Source: Usnea hakonensis (taxonomy: Eukaryota > Ascomycota > Lecanoromycetes > Lecanorales > Parmeliaceae). Taken from it: a stretch of DNA of 64,000 nucleotides. Location: the NCBI GenBank assembly GCA_013423325.1, contig BLJB01000119.1, positions 124,001 through 188,000 on the forward strand. The letters are read 5' to 3'. Made by a program: the position numbers and the translations under genes. Shown here piece after piece: positions 48,537 to 58,587 of this stretch (position 1 is its first letter; every line of letters begins with the position of its first letter). The notes beneath the pieces were generated by a model, which saw nothing but the letters and a program-made list of their open reading frames with translations, made no database searches and was not told the DNA's origin.

Positions 48537-51500
48537 TCAAGGCTCAGCATCACTCGGAGCTTCTTCATCTGCCTTTCGCTGCTCCTGTTCCATGTAATTT
48601 CTCCAGTGCTGCAGGAGAAGACGCGCTCTCTGAGCGCTCCAATGATCTTCCCCCTTGACCTCCACAATGCCTGTGTAGACTCGCTGGAGATGGGTGTCCG
48701 CTTCACTGAAACGTCCATCCATTATCCGATGGGTGGCAAGCCAATACACGGCCGTGAGTGTCTCGATGTGCGATTCTCCAAGGGTAGCTTCGCACTTCGA
48801 CACCGCAGCGGCGTGATATTCCACGGCCTCCGGCAAAAATCCTTCCTGCTGCAGCAAATCGGAAAACTTGCTCAAGATGGCGTACGCATCCGAGTGGTCC
48901 TCTCCTAGAGTGGCCACCTGGCCTTCTAGAGCCGTATGAATCTCTTGAATCGCAGCTTCACTTTCTCCCATCAATTGCAATGTGCGGCCCAAATGGATTC
49001 GTATTTTGAGAAGTTGGTATTGATCCTTGGGGGTTGCAGTAGAATCGTTCGACGAGTTGAGAATTTGTGACTGTAGATCCTTTGCTTCTTCTAGACGCCC
49101 TTGGTTTCGAACCACAAGGGCCAGCCTGATTTTGCTAATCAAAGTGTGTGAAGAAAATCTACCGAGCTGAGATTCCTGCTTCGGCACCAGTTCCCTTAAA
49201 ATGGTCTCGGCTTCTCCATATTCCTTTCGTTCTGATAATATCCAGGCTAGATTACTGCGCTTCATGAGCGTGTCACGGTGATCATTCCCAAAAAGACGCT
49301 CAGCTTTCGCGAGAGCTTCTCTGATTATGATCTCCGCTTCGTTGTACCTTTCCTGGGCCGTGATTGCCACTGCAAGATTTTGCATTATCATAGGGAGATC
49401 GCTGTGGTCCTCTCCAAAATGGTCTCGGATCCTTGCAGCCTGCATCATGAAGAGCTGTTCCGCTTGCCAGAGCAGCCCATTTTGGACGAATAGTGAAGCA
49501 ATACTGCCTACGGTGTGTAAAGCGTGGGGATGCTCCAACCCCAGTGTCTCAACCTCGCCCTCACAGACTTCAGTCAAGATTTCGAAAGCCTCTTCGTGTC
49601 TTGAAAGCAACGAGAGGATACTGCCCATGCTATGCATGGTAGCTAGGGTGACCGGATGGCGTTTGCCAAGCAATTCGCGTTGAGTATGCAGTGCTTGCTG
49701 ATGTAGGTCCTCTGACGATTTGTAACGCTGTTTCAGTTCAAGAATTCGAGCGAACTTTATTTGAGACGAGGCTGTGCGAAGATCATGATCGCCAAAAACT
49801 TCTTGGCATATCCGAGTTGTCCGCTCACCCAGTTCTATACCTTTTCCGTATTCGCCTTCTAGTCGCAGAAGATCTAGAACATCTGCAGCTACAACAAGAG
49901 TGCGTGGATGCCTTGGGCCATACTTTTGGTCACTTTCCAGAAACTGCAAAGTTTCCCAGAGGATAGATCGAGCTCGATTGTAGTAGCCCTGGGCCTGTAG
50001 TATTGTTGAGAGGTCTCTCCGCAAGCTTGTCAGAATGTAATCACTGGGTATTAGTATCTGCTGCATTTTACTCAACTCACGGCTGAGAGAAAATTCTGTC
50101 CCATGAGCATCTGACCTATCCTGATCAAAATGGGTCTGCTCAGAGAAAAAGCCAGCTCCTGTAAGTACAGCAAGATAATCGCTCTTATACTGGACTTCAT
50201 GGTCGGTGTCTCGGGTACGTATGAGCTCAATTTCAAATTGAAGCTCGTCGAAATTTTGGCCTGCAATATCAAGCCATTCTTTGACGTTGCCATCATCTTC
50301 TGGTGCACCGAAGCCAATGCAGTAGCAGACAGCAAGCTGAAAAGCCGCATTGGACCGTTGGGCGGCCTCGAAGTCGTCCATGAGCTGGATGCGGAGACAA
50401 CTAATGATGTGTTGCCTTAACTTGATCGTACTGATCATCAGATTGCCAAAAGCTTTTCGGATCTGTAGAATTTGAACAGCAAGCATCAGATTTGCTCTAG
50501 GGGCACTTACCGAAATTAATGGAAATTTTTCAAAACGTTGGTAGCTTGATGGCTCCGGTATATCGGGTAGAAATATGGTAAGGCGTGGTATCCTTTCATC
50601 AGGTAGAGACTTGGTCGTGAACTCGAAGAGCTTAAGAAGGTTGGACCTCATTTCCTGGTCTACATCTTCTAATTCATCCATTTTAGACCGAGCATATCCC
50701 ATGAGCTCATTAGAATCTTTAAGGGTCGAGATCCATTCATAGCTTCCGCTCCGAGGATTCTGGGAATGATCAAGCTGCTTCACTCCAAACATCAGCCACC
50801 AGCAGACCAACCCAACAGAGTACACGTCTGTGTGTTTTGCGGCCTTAGCTGATAACCCGTACTGTTTATGTCTAAGCTCTGGTGCGCTCCATGGCCATGA
50901 AATTGGGAGAGCAATCTTCCCGTCTTCATCCTCACTAGAAGCTAACGAGGAGAAGCCGAAATCTCCCAGCTTTAGATAGTACTCTCCTGTATCTTCCTGA
51001 AAAACCAAGAAGTTTTGAGGCTTTATGTCCCCGTGTATAATGCCTTTCGTACGAAGATTAGCCGCCACGCAGTAAAAGCAGAGTGTTCAGCTACCATTTA
51101 TGTGGAGATTTGCCACTGCCCGGATAACATCTGCGCACATCTCAACTCGCGTAATCCCATCCACAGCACTTCCATGCTCGGACATGAAATGACCCAGATC
51201 TCCCAAAGTGGTCTTCTCGACTACAAGCACTGGCCGAAACAGGTTTCCCGATGATGATATATCCCAGCAAACACCATGCAATTTTAAGATGTTTGGGTGG
51301 TCCCGAAGCGCGGGATGGCTCAGAGTCAATAATTCAATCAGGGCGGCCCGTATGATCTGGGTTTCATTGGGCTCTTCGGATCCGGGAAAGGTAAATCTCT
51401 TGAACGCAAGCTCGGTTTCAAGATTGATAACAGATTGCTGGATTTGGGCAGTCTTACCACGTCCAAGCTCTCCCATTCCGTCATACCAGGTGAAAGGAAA

Positions 51501-51689
51501 ATGATCAATCTCCAGTTCAGAGACAGCTGCGATGAACGTGGTGGCATCATATGGGATTAGTCTGGGTTTTGGGTCGGTCCGCGGTTGGCTCCAGGACATT
51601 AACCTTGCCAAATTGTTATAGAATGAAGTCTCTTCAGAAATAGGCAGCGAGGAACGCCTTTCGATGATAGGCTTTTGTGGACTCGACAT
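48537..51689 (-). CDS. Protein kinase fused to a tetratricopeptide (TPR) array
   Basis: Exons complement(51095..51689, 50511..51043, 48537..50462) give 1017 aa. A 48-nt segment (50463..50510) has GTAAGT..CTACAG borders, is a multiple of three and has no stop; retention gives 1033 aa. The kinase domain spans ~75-380: GELGRGKTAQIQQSV, FKRF with the likely catalytic Lys, IIHGDIKPQNFL, LGDFGFSSL and SAPELRHKQY. From ~480 to the end are about ten TPR-like units of ~42 residues, of the type EEAFEILTEVCEGEVETLGLEHP and NEAEIIIREALAKAERLFG. The recurring LGxxHP/T spacing is that of fungal kinesin-light-chain-like TPRs found at NLR C-termini. Catalytic residues are intact. I infer a receptor-like kinase with a TPR sensor and no NTPase. 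Confidence 0.88.
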
Positions 51690-51937
51690 TGTGTCTTAGA
51701 GAATGGACAATGTTTTGGTAGTTGCAATGGTATGATGTCAGAGTTTTTGAGTCATCTAGGATTGACGGAGCATCGACGCTGATTGGATAGCCTTACTATG
51801 GAATTACAACGCCATTGACAAGGCTGACATTGAATAGCAAACTACGGGCATAAATGTATTGTCATTTCCTTTTGAATCTTGGCAATGCCGATACAACTTA
51901 TTAGAGTCATATACTGTCCGTATCCTCTCCGCTTACT

Positions 51938-53815
51938 CTATATTTGGCTGTGAGTAGAAGCGCCACCACGCCATGGAAACCAACGTCCTTCAAACAGAAC
52001 GGTGATACACACTGTGAGTCCTGTCAAACTTATAGTAAGTACGACGTAGAGCCAGAAGCCGTCGACCAATCTAAAGTGAGTAGAGACATGCGTGTTTGTT
52101 GCATCGTTGTCAATTTGTATCAGACTGGAGCTGAAGATTGTCTGTTGCTATTGCTAAGCTCATTGAGGATCTTATCAAAAACATAGATAGACTTACAGCA
52201 ATGAGAGTCGCGGGGAGATACAGCATTGCTATGCGACTCAACGCTTTTAGTGTTGTAGAATCACTTTGGCCACGTCGCGCAATCGACGTAAGACTGGCGC
52301 TCTCTTGTTTAGCCTCCATCGAAATTGCTTTCAGAATGTCTACATTTGCGTGCAGGGCTTGGCCTGCCACTTTTAGAGTCTCGTCGTTTCGAAACTCAAT
52401 GATCTGGGACAGCTACGTTGTTAAATTAGCGTAAGATCGCAGGCTGAAGAGCTTCAGTAATTGATACCAAGTTTGTACTACCGTCCATATACCTGAGTAA
52501 AGCCAGAACGCGGCGACGGTGGCCCCTCAACCTTGAAGAGTAATTTCTCATCTTGGCGGGCAAGACGCCAGCTTCAAAATCCGTGGAGAGGCTGCCGCAG
52601 TCCTTGCAGAGCTCGATAAGGCCGTTGGTAATCTCGACCCCAGATTCTAGTGCTGACTGAGATCTGAAGAGACGCCGGCGAACGAGCTGCAGCTTTTGTA
52701 CATTCGCAAAGCTTACTTCGTAATCTCGTCTTTGCAAACTGTTCACCTTGGAGAAGCAGGCACGCTCGTCCTGAGCTACGTGAGCATTGATGAGTGTAGG
52801 CTATTACAGGATCCTTTACTTCTCTCGCAACTTCCATTTGAAGGTAAGTTATGTAAGAAGACCAGTTCGACTCGGCGACGGACATGCAAAGAATGTGGAG
52901 ATGCAATACATTTGCGTGGATTGTTCGATCTCCTTCGATGCGTTCGGTTAAGCGATCAGGAGGCTGAAGAAGAATCCACTTTGTCTGCTTCCTCTCAAGA
53001 TCATATTGTTGGTAGACGCACATCTCCCGCAATGACCAGGGATTTTGTGTATCTCGACCATGCAAGTCCATGTACTTCAAGTTATAGATGAACTCTAGGG
53101 GAAATCAATGATTGAACAGATGAAAGATATAAACAGGATCATGGGGGACCTAAGCGGGCATACCTAACTTCGTCATTTTGACCGACCGTGAGATTGAGCT
53201 GGCAGATTTGTAGTACCCCTCTCTTATGTCGTGAATCTCTTGCGTTCTCGATCCAAAAGCACACAGAAAGTCTAGAAATGGTGGGCACACTTTTTGGCTC
53301 GCCATTAGTTTCCAGAATGTGCCGTCTTGAATTGTGAAACAGCCCCAAGAATATTCTTGTTTTAAAATGCTGAATCAAATCAGTCGGGGTTAATACGAAA
53401 TTGAACGGAAGCTTAGCGCGTAGTACAAGATTGCAGAACTAAGTTCTTTATGCTCGATCTAGGTGACTCTTTAGAATACGAAGCCCAACGTATTCCTTGG
53501 AATTGTCGTTTTACCTCTATTAGAGCCTTTTCGATGTTTCCACGTCCAATCAGAAGACTCGACTGAACGTCTTTATATATATATAACAACGCAGGATCAG
53601 TATATTAATACTATCGCAGGCCGGATGGAAGGCAGATACCTACCTTTTTCATTGGGTACGATTTGTAAGATCTTGACCACGTCTTCCTCGGATGAGAATA
53701 ACTGTTGGGACCTGACTTCCACCCTGGCTCGTAAATAGGCTAAGTCTTCACAACACTGTGAGTTGTCATGGGAATTGAGCATGGAGTCCCAGCCCGCCCA
53801 TAGCTCGTTGGCCAT
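51938..53815 (-). CDS. CorA-like membrane protein lacking the GMN motif (2)
   Basis: Seven exons: complement(53644..53815, 53480..53570, 53164..53369, 52820..53094, 52468..52746, 52197..52412, 51938..52141) give 480 aa in frame. Diagnostic blocks appear only after splicing: YSWGCFTIQDGTFWKL with PPFLDFLCAFGSRTQE, FIYNLKYMDLHGRD, PWSLREMCVYQQYDL, SFANVQKLQLVRRRLF, GSTNL joined to LSQIIEFRNDETLK, and MLYLPATLIA joined to TIFSSSLIQ. The second membrane helix is FWLYVVLTISLTGLTVCITVLF, then a short basic tail. TIFSSSLIQ replaces the GMN loop, so Mg transport is not implied. The intron at 53370..53479 (110 nt) is the least certain. It is divergent from module gene B. Confidence 0.78.
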
Positions 53816-54683
53816 GTTCCGGCAACTCTTGATAAAAGAGTAATGGAAAATATCAAGAGGGTAGGCGAAGTATTTATAACTCCGTCTGCATACTAACAGT
53901 CAGCGCATGTGGTGTCAGTGGGTGTGTGCGCCTGGTTCTGGTCGCTCTTGAACGAGGCTAAAGCATCATGTAATCAAAGCGGCATTGATGTGCCTTTCGT
54001 AAAGAAGTTTTCTTGGACATCAACCCCACTTCAACGTCAAATCATTACCTCAGACGTCTTGAATCTGGACGTACATGACTTTATGCAGAATTAGCGCTCA
54101 TCAGATACAGGAGCTCCGCAGGAGTAGTTGCTCCCGCTCAGTACTGGCTCATCGTCTCTCCAGGCTGTAATTCCGTCTCCTATTGTTCCAATTTCTCATA
54201 TTGTATGTTAGAAACCCGGCTCCGGGAATAAAGGAGACACTGCCCATCTTCTCACTTCAGTCAAGTCTCAACTTTGGACGAGCATTACCAGATCATATCG
54301 CAAGGAAATTACGGGTCAGTGGGGTATGAGTGGGTAGTTAGCTGTTTGCACGATTGCTGCCAGTGAGTAAGCCAATAAGGCCGCCATGCAGGCTTCCTTC
54401 AGAGAAGAGAGAAGGAATTGGTCAGCCTTTCAAGCTTGAAGCAGGGTCAGCAAGCAGAATGCAGCTTTCGCATTAGCGCTTTGGCGGGGTCTAGGTCATG
54501 GGACTGGGTACGCTATATCTTAGGGGCTTGGCGTGGATAGGTGTACCAGCCATGCCCCCCGGCCTTTGCGCTTTATGGTGACTACCTTATGCTGTAAGGT
54601 ACCTACCTTAGTCTAAAGCAATCTTCCTTCACATCTTGAGTTTGACTCACGTCATTAACAAAGTCAGTACTTCGAGAGTCACA
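53816..54683. promoter_or_regulatory. Divergent interval, CorA-like (2) / module gene B
   Basis: 868 bp. It holds alternating TACCTTA and TAAGGTA motifs around 54583-54611, listed in findings. No open frame of interest. Confidence 0.45.
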
Positions 54684-54983
54684 ATGTTGACCCAGACAAT
54701 CGAGGAGAGATATGTTGATATGAAGAAACTGGACAAGCTACTAAAGGAGCTCTTTGGCCAGCAAAAGTGCGAAGTTGAAGTGAGCTTTTCATTGCCTAAC
54801 CACCTAGAATCGCTTTTTTCACTGACTAGACACAGGTAAAAGACGAATACATCGTGCTCACCATTCCCAAGAAGCTTGACAAGGTAAACCACCACAAGCT
54901 CGATGAGTCTGCCCAAATGATGAAATGTTGTTTGCGACAAATAGAAGCAAATACTTTCGCTGCATCCAAACCACAAACCCTAG
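54684..54983 (+). CDS. Small module protein, kinase-associated (gene B)
   Basis: Exons 54684..54779, 54836..54883 and 54945..54983 give 60 aa; both introns (56 and 61 nt) are phase 0. Core sequence: DMKKLDKLLKELFG, then exon 2 (16 codons) ending KDEYIVLTIPKKLDK. Compare gene A: DERIVNDYLKSIWG and GDEFRFWVPRKLHK. Exon 2 has equal length (48 nt) and phase, and the introns fall at the same residues, which is strong evidence of common descent. If intron 2 is retained, the frame stays open to 55066 and gives 108 aa. Splicing directly into the kinase gene at 55072 needs a weak GAG acceptor near 55126 and is possible but not favoured. The gene sits 90 bp upstream of that kinase, same strand. Confidence 0.5.
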
Positions 54984-55071
54984 GTCTACCCGCCTTGGCG
55001 CACGTACTCGTACCTGTCAACGCCAAAAAGTTTGGTGCCTTTTACAATATCATAGGTCCTGGCTGACCAAT

Positions 55072-57969
55072 ATGAACGGCATTCGTTCGGACATACTATT
55101 GTTGCAAAGAAGCAACTTCGAGTCTCGCTACTTTGTCCCTTATCCATCCTTATACAGCTTAATGAGCCGAAATTTTGTAGAAAAGGTCGTTGATTCCTGT
55201 GACTTTCCAGTCTTTAGAAGATCGGAAGTTGTTGAGATCGCTATGAAGGGAGCCAGACGAATCCTTGCTATTTTGATTCTTTTGCGTCAAGAGAATAGGT
55301 TCCTCCAGCTCATTTCTACCGATTTCCGAAATGTTGACCTGGACTCCAAGCTTCCAATGTCCCCAACAGAGCTTTCCAAAGTATTAGGAACGGCAATAGT
55401 CGCCAAAGAGTTCTACGATACACAGTGGACATTCATACCCCCAGAGTTCACGTATAGTGCCATTCACAGATCTCTCGATGCAAATACGATACTGCCTTTC
55501 ATTGGCGACCCAAAAGAGCTGGGCGAAGGGGGATTTGGGGTCGTCACAGAAGTTATTCTTCCTCAAGACCTTTGCCAAAACATTGATGAACCTAACGCAC
55601 AATACATGGCAGAGAGATCAACAAGCCTCCAAGACTTGCGCACTCGTTGTCTTGTTCGCAAGGAGTTCAAACCGATCGCGACAGGAGAAAACCTGTCCAC
55701 CTATGAAAGGGAAGAGAGTAATCTTCACATTCTTTGCCGGCTCAAGCACCCTAACATCATCCCGCTAATAGGCTCGTACAAATTTCGCGGGAAAACGAAT
55801 TTCTTGTTTCCTCGTGCGTCTGGTGGCAGCCTTCATGACTTATTACGGAATAATGACCGACCTGCTGAGTTGGCCTCTGATGAGGATTTTCTACTTTCTA
55901 TATGTGGGTTGTGCTCCGCTATTGAAACCGTGCACTCGTTTTCTATCAGTGAGCTCAATTTAAGCATGATTGGTTGCCATCACGATATCAAGCCTCGAAA
56001 TATACTGGTAGATGGCAGAAAATTCATACTTGCCGACTTCGGTTTGGCAAGGCTAAAGATGGCCACCGAGTCATCGAAGACTGATTTCGTTACTGGGCCT
56101 GCCTGGTATCTTTCGCCCGAATGTGAGGATGTTGAGGATGCCTTCGAGAAACACACAATCAGCAGACCCAGTGACATCTGGTCTTTTGGCTGCATTTTAT
56201 TGGAAATTTTGACGTACATGCTGAAGGGTCCTAATGGAATCGCAGCATTTCAGCAGAGACGGAAGATCAAATTCGGCATCATTACAACCTACATATTTCA
56301 CGCTGGTCGCAAATCCAAGCACCCCGGTGTTGTCTCATGGATGGCCGAACTGGAAGATCACATCCACCAGGACAAGCCATATCTTCATGGGCTTCTCGCA
56401 CTGATACACGAAATGCTGTCAATTGCACCTTCAGACCGACCATCTGCACCTACAGTGCTCTATAGAATGCGGCATGCCTACATTGCATTGACTTACAATG
56501 CTTTGCTAGAGGTCTTCAAAGGCAAAGTGGAAGTATACGACAAGTATGAGCTCCAATTAGAATATGAAAGGTTCCATATCTGGGGTTGTGTGTTAGGGCT
56601 GAAGCCTGTAGTCAATGTGACCCCAGCGACAGCAATGATATTTAGTCCCGATCTCGCGTTCGAACCTACCACTGGAAAGCTCGAGGAAATGAAGCGAGGG
56701 CTATTTCAGCTTGCTTTGGGCGGAAGAGAAACATTTTATATTGCCCGCCAAGCCCTGGTTGATACGAATGATGCTCTTTGCAATCTTTTACCATTCGTGC
56801 TTCGGCAGAAGTGTCAAGTCCTACTTGAGCAGAGATTGGTTGCCAATGCTGACGCAGAACAACTCAGACTGGCCGAGGAAACACTTCAGGATACCATACC
56901 GTCCAGAAGATTAGGCATGCTCGCTGCTATCAAACGTGTGACGTTGTTAGCAAATTCTCGAAAAGTGCAGAGCCGCCCAGATCTACAGTTGGAAGGGGGC
57001 CTAGTACGTTATACGGAGAGCTTCGGTGATCATGGCCTCGGCTTGATCACCAGTCGACATACCTTCCAAGGGCATGAGAGACAAGTCTTAATAGAATTCG
57101 TAAGATATGATGTGCATTGGGAAGGATCCATCACGGAAGAAATGATGGTGCGCATAGAAGCTATTGCTGAAATCCACAGCCAAGAAGACAAGCCGATCGA
57201 TCTTCGATCACTCCATTGCATTGGTTACTTTCATCAGGCTCAGCAGCATGCTTTCTGCATCGTTTATGATTTTCCGCTGGAGCCTGAATCGGTTGATGAG
57301 AAAATCAAAGTGTATAGCTTGAACAAAGTTCTGGTGCTGAGCCAGAAATGGAAGGAGAGACCTGTCCTAGAAGACCGATACAGACTGGCTCATAGCTTGG
57401 CTGTATCCCTTCTCGAGTTCCATACTGTTGACTGGCTCCATAAAAGCCTCTCGGCCCACAACGTCATCTTCTTCAACAACGAATCCAAAGCAGGCAAGAA
57501 CGACCTCAACCGCATCAAGGCGCTGGAAGCGCCCTTCATCATTGGTTTCAGTCGCAGTCGACCCAACGAGCCGGCTGCATACACAAACGGGCCGGAAATG
57601 TCGAGCGAAAGTCGTATTTACCAGCATCCACAGTATGCCGAACGCAAACACAGCTACCTCCCTGAGTTCGATTACTACAGTCTGGGTCTTATCATGCTGG
57701 AGATTGGCCTGTGGATGCCCCTGAACAACATGATGGGGAATCAAAATTTCTCATCGTTCGAGGAACAAAGGCTCTACTTGCTGCGGGCCCGTGTTCCTCT
57801 TCTTGGCCATATGGTGGGCAAAGAGTATTTAGCGGCCGTCTCTGTCTGCCTCCGGACATTTGGCGATTCGTCCGACAACAAAGAGGATGATCTTGTCGAA
57901 CGTAGTGAGTCCAAGCGTGTTCTGTTTAGTAACGAGGTTGTGGCAAAGCTCAGGAGATTACCATTCTGA
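55072..57969 (+). CDS. Protein kinase fused to a C-terminal pseudokinase
   Basis: Single exon, 965 aa from ATG 55072; the frame upstream to 54925 is open but has no protein-like content. Residues ~20-130 resemble the pre-kinase region of the kinase-vWA protein (YFVPYPSLYSLM, ARRILAILILL). Kinase domain ~145-470: GEGGFGVVTEV, LVRKEF, CHHDIKPRNILV, LADFGLARLK, LSPECED and SDIWSFGCILLEIL, all catalytic residues intact. The second kinase-like domain, ~640-940, has LHKSLSAHNVIFF where HRDxKxxN is expected and IIGFSRS for DFG, so it cannot catalyse. It keeps FDYYSLGLIMLEIGLWMPL of the C-lobe. This C-terminal type (DWLHK..HNVIFF) is the DUF7580-like domain seen with fungal HeLo and prion-linked proteins, as I recall. 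The pseudokinase probably regulates the active domain. Confidence 0.87.
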   Translation: MNGIRSDILLLQRSNFESRYFVPYPSLYSLMSRNFVEKVVDSCDFPVFRRSEVVEIAMKGARRILAILILLRQENRFLQLISTDFRNVDLDSKLPMSPTELSKVLGTAIVAKEFYDTQWTFIPPEFTYSAIHRSLDANTILPFIGDPKELGEGGFGVVTEVILPQDLCQNIDEPNAQYMAERSTSLQDLRTRCLVRKEFKPIATGENLSTYEREESNLHILCRLKHPNIIPLIGSYKFRGKTNFLFPRASGGSLHDLLRNNDRPAELASDEDFLLSICGLCSAIETVHSFSISELNLSMIGCHHDIKPRNILVDGRKFILADFGLARLKMATESSKTDFVTGPAWYLSPECEDVEDAFEKHTISRPSDIWSFGCILLEILTYMLKGPNGIAAFQQRRKIKFGIITTYIFHAGRKSKHPGVVSWMAELEDHIHQDKPYLHGLLALIHEMLSIAPSDRPSAPTVLYRMRHAYIALTYNALLEVFKGKVEVYDKYELQLEYERFHIWGCVLGLKPVVNVTPATAMIFSPDLAFEPTTGKLEEMKRGLFQLALGGRETFYIARQALVDTNDALCNLLPFVLRQKCQVLLEQRLVANADAEQLRLAEETLQDTIPSRRLGMLAAIKRVTLLANSRKVQSRPDLQLEGGLVRYTESFGDHGLGLITSRHTFQGHERQVLIEFVRYDVHWEGSITEEMMVRIEAIAEIHSQEDKPIDLRSLHCIGYFHQAQQHAFCIVYDFPLEPESVDEKIKVYSLNKVLVLSQKWKERPVLEDRYRLAHSLAVSLLEFHTVDWLHKSLSAHNVIFFNNESKAGKNDLNRIKALEAPFIIGFSRSRPNEPAAYTNGPEMSSESRIYQHPQYAERKHSYLPEFDYYSLGLIMLEIGLWMPLNNMMGNQNFSSFEEQRLYLLRARVPLLGHMVGKEYLAAVSVCLRTFGDSSDNKEDDLVERSESKRVLFSNEVVAKLRRLPF

Positions 57970-58214
57970 GTGAACCGCCTATGTCGCGCGTCTTTACTGC
58001 GGACGTGACTGCCGTGATGGCGATGTCATATAGCGGGGGCGTGATAGGGCATAATGAACGACTCGGCTGACTGATTTTATTGTGATCTGATGCTATGCTG
58101 GAGCACTGCCGCTACTCAAGGGCTCCGCAATAATTGTGACCCGAGTCGGAAGTCCTATAATTACTAGGTAGTGAGGATGGTTGATTCAACAGATTAGCCC
58201 ACACACAGATCGCT

Positions 58215-58487
58215 AGAAGCGAAGCCGCTCCCATCCATCTGAAGCCCTTGAAATTCCCGTAACAACTACTCTCCCGTATTCAGAGAAGTCATGGCCCACA
58301 TCTCTCAACATTCCTAATGACAATGGTTGGGAAGATACATGGGAAAGGTTTTTCATCAAGGCGTTGAAAAGAATGCTAGAGCTGGAAGAGCTATCCCAGG
58401 GCAAGGGCGACGAAGAATTTAAAGAGCTTAAAGAGAAGTTATTTACCAAAGTCATACCAACATCGGCAAATCTGAAATCGTGCGCCT
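58215..58487 (+). pseudogene. Possible C-terminal remnant of a kinase- or CorA-like gene
   Basis: An open frame of about 90 codons without a proper start. Its composition is protein-like: WEDTWERFFIKALKRMLELE, then EEFKELKEKLFTKVIP, an amphipathic charged helix ending at a TAA stop. C-termini of DUF7580-type proteins often end in a similar helix. It may be a remnant of a lost gene, an unrecognised final exon, or chance. Only composition supports it. Confidence 0.25.
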
Positions 58488-58507
58488 AATTTTCGACTTG
58501 CCAATTG

Positions 58508-58587
58508 TGCTAATCGTGCGCATTTCCTGCTATTCGTAGAGTCGATTTGCTACTCGTACTATTACCAGGCGAGTAGCACGAATAGCA
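58508..58587. repeat. 20-bp-phased direct repeats followed by inverted copies
   Basis: TGCTANTCGT occurs at 58508, 58528 and 58548, exactly 20 bp apart. Inverted copies GCGAGTAGCA (58569-58578) and ACGAATAGCA (58578-58587) follow. Copies two and three can pair with the two inverted copies to form a two-segment hairpin. It ends 189 bp upstream of the ureG start. Confidence 0.8.

Noticed and set aside
53139..53378. Alternative frame (LFHNSRRHILETNG) for the second CorA-like gene
   Set aside because: The neighbouring frame gives the diagnostic PPFLDFLCAFG block and joins correctly to the exons on both sides.
54925..55071. Extension of the kinase-pseudokinase start upstream to 54925
   Set aside because: The added residues are Arg/Thr/Cys-rich and not protein-like. 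The first sensible Met is at 55072, just before the pre-kinase domain.
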